Source: Trachythela sp. YZ-2020
Taxonomy: Eukaryota > Cnidaria > Anthozoa > Malacalcyonacea > Clavulariidae
Assembly: GCA_016169945.1 (NCBI GenBank)
Contig: JADLSH010000111.1
Coordinates: 1 to 64,000 of the forward strand
Direction of reading: 5' to 3'
Length of the DNA stretch: 64,000 nucleotides
Shown in pieces: positions 34,520 to 46,003 of the stretch (position 1 is the first letter of the stretch; every line of letters starts with the position of its first letter). A program made the position numbers and the translations under genes. The notes under the pieces were generated by a model that worked only from the letters and a program-made list of their open reading frames with translations, did no database searches and was not told where the DNA came from.

Positions 34520-36509
34520 TTGGATGACTCGATGGTTTCAGATGGCTTCAACGAATTTCTGATTGGTTTCGATGGTTCTGCTCTGATGGTTCATTTCGAT
34601 ATTCGTCCTCGTTGGTTTGCTGCGATGGTTTCTGTCGCGATGGCTTTGGCTGCGATGGTTTCTTCATTAAGGGGATGGTCTGTCGTTGGGCGATTGGTTT
34701 TTAAATTTGCGATGGATTCTGTTGCGATGGTTTCGTTGGCGATGGTTTCGCCGCGATGGTTTACGTTGCCAAGGATGGTCTCTGTTCTCGATGGATTTCG
34801 TTGCCAATGATGGTTTCGTCTTCGATGAACCGTTTGCTCCGATGGTTTCGTTTCGATGGCATTTCGTCTCGTTGGTTTCGTTGCGATGCAGTTTATTCTG
34901 CCGGCGATGGATTTCTGTTGCGATGGTTTTCTGCCAGTGATGGTTTTCGTTGCGATGGTTTCGTTGCGATGGTTCTCGTTGCGATGGTTCTCGTTCCGAT
35001 GGTTTCGTTCCGATGGAGTTCGTCTCCGATGGTTCTGTCGTTCCGATAATTCTGTCCTTCCGATGGTTCTGTCCCGATAATTTCGTTCCGATGGTTTCGT
35101 TCCGATAATTTCGTTCCGATGGTCTTCTGGGCCCGATGGCCTTCGCTCCGATGGCTCCTTCGTTCCGATGGTTTCTGGTTCCGATGGTTTCTACGTTCCG
35201 ACGGTTTCGTTCTGTCTGGATGGTTTTTCGTTCCGATGGTTTCGTTCCCGCTGATAATTTCGTTCCGATGGTTCTTTCGTTCGATAATTTCGTTCCGATG
35301 GTTTCGCCCGATGGTTTCTGGCTCCGATGGTTTCGCTTCGATGGTTCGCCTAACTGATGGTTTCGTTTCTCAATGGTTTCTGATTTTCAATGGTTTCGCC
35401 TTCAGTGTTGGTTTCAGCTTCAATGGTTCTGCTTTTAATGCGTTTCTGGCTTCAATGGTTTCGCTTCAATGGTTTCAACTTCCAATGGTTTCTCTTGCTT
35501 CAATGGTTTGCTTCAATGGTTCTCGCTTCCAAAATGGTTTCGCTTCAATGTTTCGCTTCAATGGTTTCTCACCTTCAATGGTTCTGCTTTAGCCAATGGT
35601 TTCGCTTCAAATGATTTCGCTCAATGGTTTCGCTTCAATGGTTTCGCTTCAATGGTTTCGCTTCAATGGCCTTCGCTTCAATGGTTTCGCTTCCCGATGG
35701 TCTTCGCTTCGATGGTTCTGCTCAATGGTTTCGCTTCAATGGTTTCTGGGCTTCAATGAATTTCGCTTCAATGGTTTCGCTTCAATGGTTCGCTTCAATG
35801 GTTTCGCTTCGATGGTTTCGCTTCGATGGTTTCTACTTCAATGGTTTCATAGCTTCAATGGTTCTCGCTTCAATGTTTCGCTTCAATGGTTTCGCTTCAA
35901 TGGTTTCCTTCAATGGTTTCAGTAATGTTCAACATCGACGCGTTTCGCTTCAATGGTTTCATTAACCAATGGTTTCGGCTTCTACCGGTTTCCGCTTCAA
36001 TGGTTTCGCTTTCAAAGGTTTCGGCTTCGATGGTTCTGCTTCTGATGGTTTCGCTCAATGGTTCTTGGGCTTCAATGGTTTCGGCTTCAATGGTCTTCAT
36101 TTCAATGTTTTCGCTTCAATGTTTCGCTCAATGGTTTCAGCTTCAATGGATTTCGCTTCAATGTTTCGTTCAATGGTTTCTGCCTTCAATGGTTTCCAAT
36201 GTTTCAAACTTCAATGTTTCGCTTCAATGGTTTTCGCTCACCGGTTTCATCAATGGTCCTTCAGCTTCCAATGGTTTCGCTTCAATTGTTTCGGGCTTCA
36301 ACGGTTTCCCTTCAATGGTTTCGTTTCAATGGTTTCGCTTCAATGGTTTTTCCCTTCAATGGTTTTTCGTTTCAATGGTTTCGGTTTCAATGGTTTTTCG
36401 TTTCAATGGTTTCGATTCTTCAATGGTTTTCTGCTCAATGGTTTCGTTTCAATGGTTTCGCTTCAATGGTTTCGCTTCAATGGTTTCGCTTCAATGGTTT
36501 CGCTTCAAT
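34520..36509. repeat. 14-bp minisatellite (GATGGTTTCGTTCC / AATGGTTTCGCTTC)
   Basis: About 2 kb of a 14-bp unit with core ATGGTTTCG. The unit changes along the array: GATGGTTTCGTTGC at the left, GATGGTTTCGTTCC near 35.0-35.3 kb, AATGGTTTCGCTTC from 35.4 kb, AATGGTTTCGTTTC near 36.3 kb, and a clean AATGGTTTCGCTTC run at the end. Many units have one- or two-base indels. The array was split by a LINE; its remainder is at 39836-39905. Open frames in several frames are repeat artefacts. Confidence 0.9.
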
Positions 36510-39500
36510 AGATAGATAGATAGATAGATAGGATAGATTTAATGAAATACTTCGCAGCCATAGGCTGAATTGCGTGTTTTTTTACAAGAAAAATTTAACT
36601 AATTGGCAAGAATATAAAAAAGAAGAGCTTTATTTGCTTCATTATAATATATTCCATATAAATATTATATATACAAGATGTTTATTACTTACAATATACT
36701 ATAAAATTTCTAAAAATTATTAAAAATATTAAGTCATTTCTCAATAGCATTAGATAAATGATCATATGCAGCGACGAACACAAAAACTAGATTGAAAACG
36801 ATGTGAGTGTTACATCTAGGAATTTCAAATTTCCTATCGATTTCTTAAATCATAAAAAGAAGTATGTGTAGGTGGCAGTAAAACTTACGTAACTTATGAT
36901 TTTCATCAGCAACTACTGTTTGAAATAAACTTCAGTTGCAAATATTTTCATGATGAATAGATGAGTGACGCCAATCCCAATTAATTAAAGCGTCTTCGTA
37001 ATTAGTGTTTTGGACAGATAAATTCATAGCTCTTTTTTGTAATCTTTTTCCAATTCGGAACGCAAGTATTTTGGCAACGAATAGTAAATGAAAGCGATAC
37101 CATAGTCGATAACAGATCGAATACATGTAACATAAAAATAGAACCAGATCATTCCGATAAATACTGGCCCACATTGATGGATCAGTAATAGATTCGTTTG
37201 GATACTCTTTTTAACTACCTCTTCGATATGTAAATTCCACGTCAGGTTATTATCGAATGACAAGCCCAGAAGTTTAACGGATTTTACGACTCTAACATTT
37301 TTATTGTTAATAAGTATCGGGTTAAAATCACGAGGGACTTTTGAGAAGGAAATACGGGGAGCTCTCATACATTTCTCTTCATTCAGCTTCATTTTATTGT
37401 TTTGGGATCTCATTGTGACATCTCATTAGCAAATTGTCTGTGCTCTACTCTGTTGGTTTTGTCAACTGTTTCCGATACTGTCGTATCATCCACGTATTTG
37501 CCATAAGTCCCAGTATCTGTGATAGATAAATCATTTTATCAAGATTAAAAAGAGCCATGGACCCAAAATGGTGCTTTGAGGACGCCCGAAGGTACTGCCA
37601 CCAAAATCAATCTGAAAGACATCCTTGTGAAAGTTTGACTCTTTGGAATCTGTTACTTAAGAAATCAATAATCCAGTTTCGCTAACACTTCATTGGTAGA
37701 TCTAACTGAAGTAGCTTATTAAACAAAATTCTATGATCAATTAGATCAAAAGCTTTTTGGTAATCGAATAAAATGATTCTAGTTGTAGAACCGGTACCGT
37801 CAAGCCCGGAGTGTCCAGTTATGCACCATACTAAGAAGAGCAAAGATCGTCGATGATTTCAGGAATCTGCTCCATGCTGATTGGAGTCAATTTTCTTCAA
37901 AACAGCTGGTTTCACATAATCATTAACACCAACGAAATGCTCTTCTGGAAACCTTCGAAATATTAGGTGTTAATGAAATGGGCCTAAGTTCTTTTTCAGG
38001 TCCTGTACTATTTTTACTTTTGGCAAAGCGGTGAAACATTCGCAGAAGGATCTTCCATTGCAGGTAGACGTTGTTGTTTGTAGGATGCATTTAGGAGTAA
38101 AACTAATTGGGAGGGCAGGATTACGGCATACCTGCCAAGAGCCACTGGGCACTTCTGTCAGAGGCCACCACTTTTACTAGAGTTGAGTTTTGTAGTAGCA
38201 GTTTTTCTAAGAATTCTGGGTTTTCCTCTAAGTTAAGTCGATCTAACGGTGAATAAGAGATAGTTGAGTATTCTGATAAGAGGGCTCATAAGAAAGGCCA
38301 TATATTTATTCTGTTTGCTAGTTCTTACGTTCCTGATATATCTTCAAGACCAGCGATATTTATCAAATTTATTAGGAGTTTATTCATTGATTTCATGCCT
38401 TGTAGGCGTTTAATTTCTACTCCACCAAGCTTTAGGTTATCTTTTTCTTTACTGTGAACCTGGATCGTATAGTATTTGATTTACACGCTTTTCTCTCACG
38501 ATTGACAATATTTCGGTAGTATTTAAAGCAGTTGGATTTTGGACCGTAACTGAAAAAGGCTTCTTGTCTTTTTATAAATGTTTTCAATTTATCGGTCATC
38601 CAAGGAACATCTGCAGAGATTTTCTTAACCGTCTAATTGTTGGTACATAGAGAGAGGTCAAGACCAATAAGATACAATGTCATAAAAAATTCGCCATATC
38701 TTCTGCAGCTTTATTGATTGAGCAAAAATTTCAGGCCAAAGGATTGATTGTAAAATCTCCCCATGGCATCTTTACTTACTCTGACGAAGGTCTCGTTTGT
38801 ATTACCAATGTAGGTTTTGCTTTCTTCACAATGTGGGTGGGTGAAACTACAACTGTGTTGTGATCAGATAATCCAATTGGAGGAGTATTTATGGAGACTT
38901 GTAGAACTCATGCATGTTAGTTAATATAAGATCAAGTGGGCATTGCTTCGCCTCGAGTTGGTGATTTAACAATCTTGTTTCAAACCGAAAATGCTTAATT
39001 ATTTGATTCACATTTAGACGATTGAAATCCTTTTGGCAATGATATAATACCGCGAGCTATAAAATTTTGCTTCGACTTCGCTCGGTGTCTGAAATAAGTG
39101 ACTTGCATGCTGAAATCGTCGGCACTGGGGGTGGTATAGGACGGCAACTATAATTGAGGAAAATTCACGAGGAAGTCAGTCTAGGTTTTATATGAAGCCA
39201 TAAGATTTCGTGTTCGGAACAACATGAAATTTCTGAAAGGATTTTGAGTTTCGTATCACCGTCTCTGATATAAATACAGATTCCGCCATGGTTGTTTATA
39301 GATCTATCTTTGCGTATGATTGTAAACCCAGGTATGCTTACAACGCTGTCTGTATCCAGTCAATTGAGCCAAAGTTTCAGTTAGAAAGGATAAGTTTATC
39401 TCATTTTCATCATGAAATCACGGGACTTCTGTCTATTTTAGCCAAAGATTCACATTAGTCACCATTAATTTTGGAATAAAATTACTAATCCTCTGTTTTA

Positions 39501-39835
39501 ATGTAGTGGTATTGTTGATGGAATTCTGTAGTAAGGGGCTTACACATGGCAGTGTACAGTTATTTGGAAGGTCAACAGATTCGTTTAATAATGACTGTGG
39601 TCTTGTTGGGATGTCCATCAGGGAGTGCATATAAGGGTAGTTTACATGGGGATAAAAAGGGTGTCTGGCATAGTTAGGGGACTTTGGGGGGGGTTTGTCA
39701 TGCAAAAAGGGGGTGGAAAATTGTTGTTGGTGTGGTTGAAGGGACTTGTTCTGAAATAGCGTGGAAGAAATCACATTCGAACCTCTTCAGGCAATGGACC
39801 TTTTACGTAAAGTGTATATGGAACGTGAGATTTAG
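36510..39835 (-). mobile_element. Decayed LINE inserted in the 14-bp minisatellite
   Basis: Its 3' end carries a (GATA)n tail at 36510-36536, and both flanks are the same minisatellite, so it is an insertion. Minus-strand remnants are, from the 5' side, an N-terminal/linker frame (39774-39433), endonuclease pieces near 39310-39130 (GGICIYIRDGD; IIVAVLYHPP) and RT thumb sequence at 37413-37024 (KMKLNEEKC; VKLLGLSFDNNLTWNLHIEE). Between these the frame is broken many times. It is close in type to the LINE at 53147-55440 (both have a KLN.EKC motif). Confidence 0.8.
37024..37413 (-). pseudogene. Reverse transcriptase C-terminal fragment
   Basis: The longest surviving frame of the LINE above. NKMKLNEEKC is the region after the RT catalytic Asp pair, and VRVVKSVKLLGLSFDNNLTW followed by NLHIEEVVKKS is the thumb. 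Later, CIRSVIDYGIAFIYYSLPKY is the usual R.VLEYA...W segment in altered form. The catalytic palm lies upstream in broken frames. Confidence 0.75.
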
Positions 39836-39942
39836 GTTTTTCAATGGTTTCGCTTCAATGGTTTCGCTCAATGGTTTCTTGTTTCAATACGGTTTAGTTT
39901 CAATAAGTTTAGTTTAGCTTTATAGTTTAGTTTATTGTGTTT
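39836..39942. repeat. Remainder of the 14-bp minisatellite and AT tail
   Basis: Two or three AATGGTTTCGCTTC units continue the array interrupted at 36509. They then degrade into TTTAGTTTCAATAAGTTTAG and TTATAGTTTAGTTTATTGTG, which run into the SINE 3' end. Confidence 0.85.
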
Positions 39943-40265
39943 ACCACTCTGAGGTGGACGGAAAGCCTTATTAGGTTTTTTGCAACCCACTTGACAAAGG
40001 TCGACGAGTGTTAGTTATGATTAATGCCGTAGGGTTAGTTATTAGCGTCAGAGAGGAAACAATATCCGAGAAAACCTCGAAGCATTGCAGTGGAGAGAAC
40101 CAATCAATCTCAACTTACATGAGTTGATCATGCTTTTAAGCATAGGAAATTACCCAACCTGAGTAAATTCCGTGACCTGGCTGTATAGCCAGCTTAACTC
40201 GGACGTTGAGGGTCAACGCGCTAACCGCATCTCAGCCACCCGTGCTTCTCTTTATTGAGAAGCAT
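39943..40265 (-). mobile_element. tRNA-derived SINE, copy B, minus strand
   Basis: Same SINE, orientation and position as 20466-20790, with scattered indels. It belongs to the duplicated segment and is not an independent insertion. Confidence 0.75.
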
Positions 40266-40358
40266 TTGTTCGAAGCCCGAATAGCACCATATGCCTAATG
40301 GATAACGCATTTCAGAATGGACTTCACTGTTTCTTATTGTGTATCGTATTATTTTTAG

Positions 40359-40560
40359 ACTGAGTGGAAGTTGAAGAGCGATGGTTCCTCTTTATCTCGT
40401 GATAATTCATGAGAATGTTGATTCAGGTTGATCCACCGCATGTGTTGGCAGATGAAGATGTTGAGTTAATGCATCAATTACCTGTCATGTTACCATTATC
40501 TGCCTCTACAAGTAGAACAATAACAACTGTCCTGACAATACAACTGGACTATCTTGCCAA
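40359..40560 (+). pseudogene. L4/EGF exon, copy B, frameshifted
   Basis: Counterpart of 20880-21075. The acceptor and the GTAAGT donor are kept. Insertions (for example GTT in GGAAGTTGAAGAGC, and TA or AAC near 40520) break the QCNCPDNTTGLSCQ reading frame, so the exon cannot encode the module as written. Confidence 0.7.
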
Positions 40561-41241
40561 GTAAGTTGTGGCATTTACTTACCCACATCGAGAGGACATG
40601 TTCTGGAAGAGTGAAGAAACACCAGTATTAGGAAACCTGTCGTCATTCAGCTACATCGTGATATCCGCAAACTATCAAAAAATAAGTTCGGTATGTTCTG
40701 GAAAGTGGCAAAACACCAATGTCGGGAAACCTGTCGTCATTCGCTAGCATCGTGACATCCGCAAACTATCAAAAATAAGTTCGGTCATCGCCAAACAACG
40801 TGACAAGATAAGATCATTGACTTTTCCGAATTGAACAAGAGACTGCCATGACCTGGAACCTTTTATTGCTGATTTGGCAGTGATTGTTAGAGATATCTTC
40901 ACATGTAGAAGATATCATTTCTATTTCATTAAGAAATCCTGGTATTTCATCGTTATCTATATAATAAACACTGATAGTAGGTACATTCGGATATTTAAAT
41001 ATATGGATATGTTTTACGTGATATCAACTGGTTTGGTATATACATAACATATATTCTAATCTAACATGTATATTCTCATCATGCTATGTAATCTCGGTCA
41101 CCCTGGATTGGTGCAAGCGTTGAAAGGCGCAGTTTCCGGATTTGTTTCTTACTTTAAAAAGCAGTTTGTTGTCGGAATTGGCAATGATTCAACAAATATT
41201 TTCATTTTTAAAAATCCTATAATTCTTTGTTAATTGGTGTA

Positions 41242-41365
41242 GAAGTGTAATGTGGGTTACTTCAGATCTGGTGAGAACATGTATACCCATGTCAGTGTAA
41301 TGGTCATTCTTCACAGTTGTGATCCCAAGACTTGGCAAATGTTATGACTGCAACATAACACTTCA
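41242..41365 (+). pseudogene. Laminin-type EGF exon, copy B, frameshifted, donor lost
   Basis: Counterpart of 21679-21799. Small indels disrupt KCNVGYFRSGEACIPCQC after the first residues, and the donor CAGGTATTG has become CAAGTATTTG. Confidence 0.7.
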
Positions 41366-42696
41366 AGTATTTGAATACCACAATATTATTTTGAATACCA
41401 CAATATTATCAGAACAATACAATATATACCGTAAGTCCTGCTGTTAAGTCCTTCACCCCCCTCATATGCCCCTTCTCTAGTAACCCCTTTTCAAGATAAA
41501 AATATTAACCCCTGCCTCCTCTTTTAAGCCCCATCCTCAACAACAAACTACCAATAAATCCTATATTAAGGAAAACGCTCTCTCAAATAGACTTATAGAC
41601 CCCTCCTTAATAAGTAATAACTCTCCTGCTTTCAAAAGAAACAATTCTTGAGTCCCCTCTCTTTTAAGCATCCGCCTCACAACAAAAACAACACATGCGC
41701 ACTGATTAGATTTTTAATTGTCATGGAAGTTACTGTCGTTTTTTGCTCACAATTTAGTTTATACGTTGTAATTCTGAATTTATAGCAGAACATTTACGGC
41801 TTTAAAATTGTAAAACTTGCTAGTAACATCACCGAGGGCACTTGATATTCTCGGCGACACTCTCCTACGTAGAGGCTTCTCGCGCGTTTAAACTAGCTTT
41901 TCTGTGCCAGTAACTCAATGATGTGAGAAAACAATTGGCGTCGCGCCCAACGTGGTAATCAAGTTTGAAACGTAAAAGAGCGCGAGCCTTTACCAGATTT
42001 TCTGGTGGTGGAACAATCCTTTAACCTGCGGGTGTGTACACTGACTCTGAGTTGTAATCTGTTACCGGAGAGACTTCTAATTTTGTACAGCCATATCGTT
42101 CCCATGCTCTTCCTCCATCGTCAGGGTTGGTCACGTGCCTCCCAGATTTTTGGAAAGTAAAAGTTAGTAGTGTGCTTTGAATTGCAAGCTTTATGGTGTT
42201 ACCATTCAACTAACGGTTTTGATGAAAAATTTGTTTTCGCTACAAGAGTGAACCGTTCTCAAAAATGCATGCTATCATGAACGTGACTTCCTACAATTAT
42301 CGTTGTTATCAATTATTTTCAAGCGAGGAGTTTGATTCTGATTTTAAGCAGGCTGTTTAAATCTTCCATCCAATCTGTCTGTCTTCTTTGAAGCTAGCAG
42401 CAGAGAATATCCGGAGGCAATAGGTATTGCCCCGTGGTTATACAGAAATCAATTACGAGGAAATTCTGACTTGTTGAATGCAATGATGTGGGGTGACTTG
42501 CTTTCTTTCACCACGTATAAGTGCTATGTCAATTCTCGGTATATATAATTTGAGCGAATGAGACCTCAATAGTAAACCACCACAGGTTCATACAAACATT
42601 TTGAAAAGTTTTAAATTGCAACTCATAGGTTGAGCGTTGGAGAAGTTCCATAGGGCTCAATATTAAACTTCAGTATTTATGTTTCCCTGTTCTCAG

Positions 42697-42981
42697 GCTT
42701 AAATACGATGAATGTGTACCAGGTTTCTATGGTAATCAACAAGTGGCGAAGCAGCCAGATGCATACAACGATGTCCATGTCAGATAGTTCAGAATTATAC
42801 CGTACTGTTCAGGGTGGACGGTACATTCAACTGCACATGTCGGATGGGGTATACAGGAAGCTCTGGAAGTAGTGTGCAGATCAGACTGTTTTGGTGATCT
42901 ACGTAGTAGCTGTAAACATGCAGTGTAATAATATTGAAACATTGCTATAGGAAATTGCATGATCGTCTGGAAGATATCTGC
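42697..42981 (+). pseudogene. Laminin-type EGF exon, copy B, heavily damaged
   Basis: Counterpart of 23015-23331. The ACCAGGTTTCTATGGTAATC core and the acceptor remain, but at least ten indels and substitutions destroy the frame, and one G of the donor junction is gone. Confidence 0.7.
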
Positions 42982-44096
42982 GTAAGTATTGGTATTTGTG
43001 TTTATATTAAGTGCTGGTAAAACTTCTTTGTAGTAGAGTACCACTAAAATAAATGCGAGATGAACAGTTCGACTAGGAATGACATGAAAATATAACATAT
43101 TTTGATTTGACCTTCAGTTTTTTCCTAAGTGCGTACATGGTTAGTCGTCTTGTTGCTCAGTTTAGGTAAAAAGAAGTTTGAAATTAAGAAGTAAACGCGA
43201 CGGAACGGCAATCAGAAATGTAGCAAATCAATCAAATACAGCATGTTTCAAATGTTCCTCAAATTGGACCGTGTTTACGTGTACAACAATAGAGTTGTGA
43301 TAGTTTCCCCATTCAATCTATTGAGACGCCATCTTTAATTATTTTTAATATACACAATTATACACAGAAGAAAGTCAGGAATCCTCAATCCTCAGTGCAG
43401 CAGCACTTTCCCAACAACACATGTGAAGTTACGCGCTGAATTTCCAGGTTGTTGATTGCATAATCGAGCTTCTTCACAACATAAGGACTCACAGCATAAG
43501 TCAGGCTCTGTACGATTGCATGTTATTTATGTAAACCACTGTCACACTGATAACCAGAAGAACGGTTCCTCAGAGAATATTTCAGCTGAGGAAGTTCTTC
43601 AGATGAAATATTGAGGAACAATATTCCTCTCGCTTTCACAAGAAGAACACTTCCCAATCTCAAAATAGGCTCAAATGGCAGATAACTAAATATGATTCCT
43701 TAAAATTCACCCTTAATTGCTTAAAGTATGCGCGAAAAATTCAAAATGTTCCTCGATCGTGTTGCTAAGGCAAATGTTCCAGGATCCCGAGATCCCTTTT
43801 TTTCCAGGTCTGTGTTATTGTTAACGTAGTGCGCGCTGAATGCGTTATACGTTTTATTATGGCTACATACAGACCATTACTGGGGCGTAGCATTGTACGC
43901 GAGCCTCAACTTCATTCTTTCATTTGTTTTTAATTTTATTCATTCTTACGTAGTGTTTGAAGTTTCTGTCTGTTTTCAAGAGAATGAAGTCGAGGCTATG
44001 CGTGGATAATGGCACGCTCTGGTTTTCCGCGCGTATATTTCGACATTTGCGATTTGGTTGGGCAGTGTTTTCAATAATAATTGTATAAGTAGGCTG

Positions 44097-44212
44097 CATT
44101 TCACCTCTGAGTCTTGAGTTCGATTCTCGCTGAGGACTATAGTCATCACACTCGTGTGAAAAGAGTAAGTCAACGCTTTGCCGAAAGTCGTGGGTTTCCT
44201 CCCACAGGCCGA
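44097..44212 (+). mobile_element. SINE of second family, copy B, truncated
   Basis: Counterpart of 24423-24720. It keeps GAGTTCGATTCTCGC but stops at GGGTTTCCTCCCACAGG, where a ~400-base deletion relative to copy A joins it to GCCGAAGGCGTGATACAC. Confidence 0.7.
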
Positions 44213-44267
44213 AGGCGTGATACACAATTAAACAAATCCTACTTGAGCAATGTATACCCCTCTACCT

Positions 44268-44456
44268 TGTGTTAATAACACTGGTGGTGAACGTTGTGAA
44301 AAGTGTCAGCGTTGTTACTATGGTAACGGTGTCCTTGGCAACTGCCAGAGATGCGACTGTGATGCATGCGGGTCAGCAAGCAGTATATGTAATGACGTCA
44401 CTGGAGAATGTTCTTGTAAACCTGGGGTAGCTGGTGAACGATGTACCTCTTGTCAG
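44268..44456 (+). pseudogene. Complete laminin-type EGF module, copy B, acceptor lost
   Basis: The frame reads CVNNTGGERCEKCQRCYYGN, CQRCDCDACGSASSICND and VTGECSCKPGVAGERCTSCQ, with eight or more cysteines in LE spacing, and ends before GTTTGT. It retains the half missing from copy A. However, about 40 bases ahead of it, including the TTTTCTATAG acceptor, are deleted (TACCCCTCTACC joins TTGTGTTAATAAC), so it would not be spliced as in copy A. Gly of QAGYYG has become Cys. Confidence 0.8.
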
Positions 44457-44703
44457 GTTTGTATTTTAGGGTTTCCGCCTGCAGATACAGTTTCCAGCAA
44501 AGAACCGTGGCCAAGAGAATTAGTATAAGTTATTCAAGTAATTTAATGCTTTTGCGTATGGGCAAAAAGTTTGGTTGGTAGGATACATGTGGGAATTTAT
44601 TCGCATATAAAGAAGCTGGGTAGCTCAAGGGAGATCTTGGTAACCTGGTCAAATCTAATATATTTATAATATTAGAATAATTGAGCTGTACGAATTTTTT
44701 TAA

Positions 44704-44867
44704 GGCTGATTTCCATTCAGTGCAAAATGTCGCGCGATCGACCTTGTGCGATCGTTTTTATTTGAATTATGAGCCCTCGACTGGAACGGATCGAAGGCTC
44801 ATAATTCAAAAGAAAACGATCGCAAAAGGTCGATCGTGCGACATTTTGCACTGAATGAAAATCAGTC
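44704..44867. mobile_element. 164-bp foldback element, intact
   Basis: Arms at 44704-44775 and 44796-44867 (72 bp) pair almost fully around a 20-base loop (CTCGACTGGAACGGATCGAA). It contains CAGTGCAAAATGTCGCGCGA and GATCGTTTTTATTTGAATTA. It has no coding sequence. Copy A has only the left arm. Confidence 0.85.
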
Positions 44868-45096
44868 TTTAGCGAACTTTCGCACTGGCGCGCGTTTGGG
44901 TCAAGACCATCGCTGTGACATCGTCACTGAGTCACTTACGGCAGTGTTCTGGGCAGCAGTCCCTGGGTCCAAATGCCTGGCTGGTGGTTGGGTGGTTGTG
45001 TTTAAAGTCTCATCTATATGACTCTGCGCCAACACGTAATATATTTATTTCGAAGGCTACTACATGGGACTTTTGATTCATGTAATAGTTTGTCAG

Positions 45097-45226
45097 TCAT
45101 GTGGATGTTCAACTGCATCTCTGAACAATGATTTGCAATGTTGTGACTGGACAATGCGAGTGTAAACCTGGAGTCACGGGATTGAAATGTGATAGATGTG
45201 ATGACGGATATTTTGGATATACAGGC
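45097..45226 (+). pseudogene. Laminin-type EGF exon downstream of copy B
   Basis: After a TTTGTCAG acceptor the first frame gives SCGCSTASLNND. A one-base shift then gives CNVVTGQCECKPGVTGLKCD and RCDDGYFGY. Together they form one LE module with all cysteines in place apart from the shift near 45130. No clear GT donor follows GGATATACAG, so the 3' end is approximate. This exon is outside the duplicated segment and continues the same gene. Confidence 0.7.
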
Positions 45227-45305
45227 AGGGATGCTGGGGTACTCCATTGTGGCTCCTTTCCGTAATATATATTAGAGCAGTTTTCTCGTTTCCGGTGCTC
45301 CGGGG

Positions 45306-45512
45306 CAGTGCAATCTTATGACAATACCGCCAACACCTCTTTAAAGTCAGTATTTGTGTATAAATTGCGCCATTAGTATTCATTCAGTTCTTCCCAGCCC
45401 GGGAAAGCAAGACAATGCAATCTTATGACAATACACTGCACACCTCCACAAGGTCAAGTATTTATTGTATAATTTATGCCGGCGTGTAATGCATTCAGTT
45501 CTTCAGGCCGAA
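45306..45512. repeat. Two tandem ~107-bp units
   Basis: CAATCTTATGACAATAC starts two consecutive units (45311 and 45418) that also share GTATTT and CATTCAGTTCTTC. They are diverged by substitutions and small indels. Confidence 0.75.
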
Positions 45513-45768
45513 GCTTAACTGTAAACTTTTGTGCGTTCAATGCGTATTTTCATCAAAATTGAATCAAAAATTTGATTGACTGGTCCTTGGCTTCAAGGCC
45601 ATTAACAGTTGGTACGTGTCAACTGTTTCAACGTTTTTGATGTCATGGCTGAATAGATGGTTGTTTATTACAAGCTCTCAACATTTGTAGTGTAATGAAG
45701 TGTAAAAACCAGGCCAGTAAAATCTGCTACATACCTGATTTAATACCAGTGCATATCCTAAAACATGC

Positions 45769-46003
45769 TCAGCTCTCATGTTTAGTACTCAACGAGGATA
45801 CATTTTTATAAAATGTAGATAATGGCTCTCTACATATCCAAAATATGTGCGTAAAATTACAACAGTACAAGTATAGTAAATAAAATTCGCGCAACTGTTT
45901 TGTAGTCTGAACGTTTCTTATCTGGATCGGTAAGGAATTAAATGGCTTTGCAGCTGAGTACTGAAAAGTATTTATAGTTAAAGGAGTTACTAGTCTGGGC
46001 ACC
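45769..46003 (-). pseudogene. LINE ORF2 C-terminal fragment
   Basis: The minus-strand frame has RLVTPLTINTFQYSAAKPFN then SLPIQIRNVQTTKQLREF. The pattern F...A...(W/F)NSLP..IR....L..F is the very end of ORF2 in many CR1/Jockey-like LINEs. The 5' side is cut by the inverted-repeat element at 46004. Stop at 45769. Confidence 0.7.

Larger units (their letters stand above)
39926..44800 (+). other. Segmental duplication, copy B
   Basis: Collinear with copy A (20466-25400). From 39.93 to about 43.1 kb it differs from copy A by frequent one- to four-base insertions and deletions. From about 43.1 kb on, identity by eye is much higher. It also has a local duplication of ~100 bp at 40595-40790. The uneven divergence suggests a consensus-quality problem in part of the copy, or a mosaic origin. 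Confidence 0.85.

Noticed and set aside
34520..36519. Overlapping frames rich in MVSLQWFRFNGF-type repeats
   Set aside because: Produced by the 14-bp unit lacking stops in several frames; they frameshift constantly.
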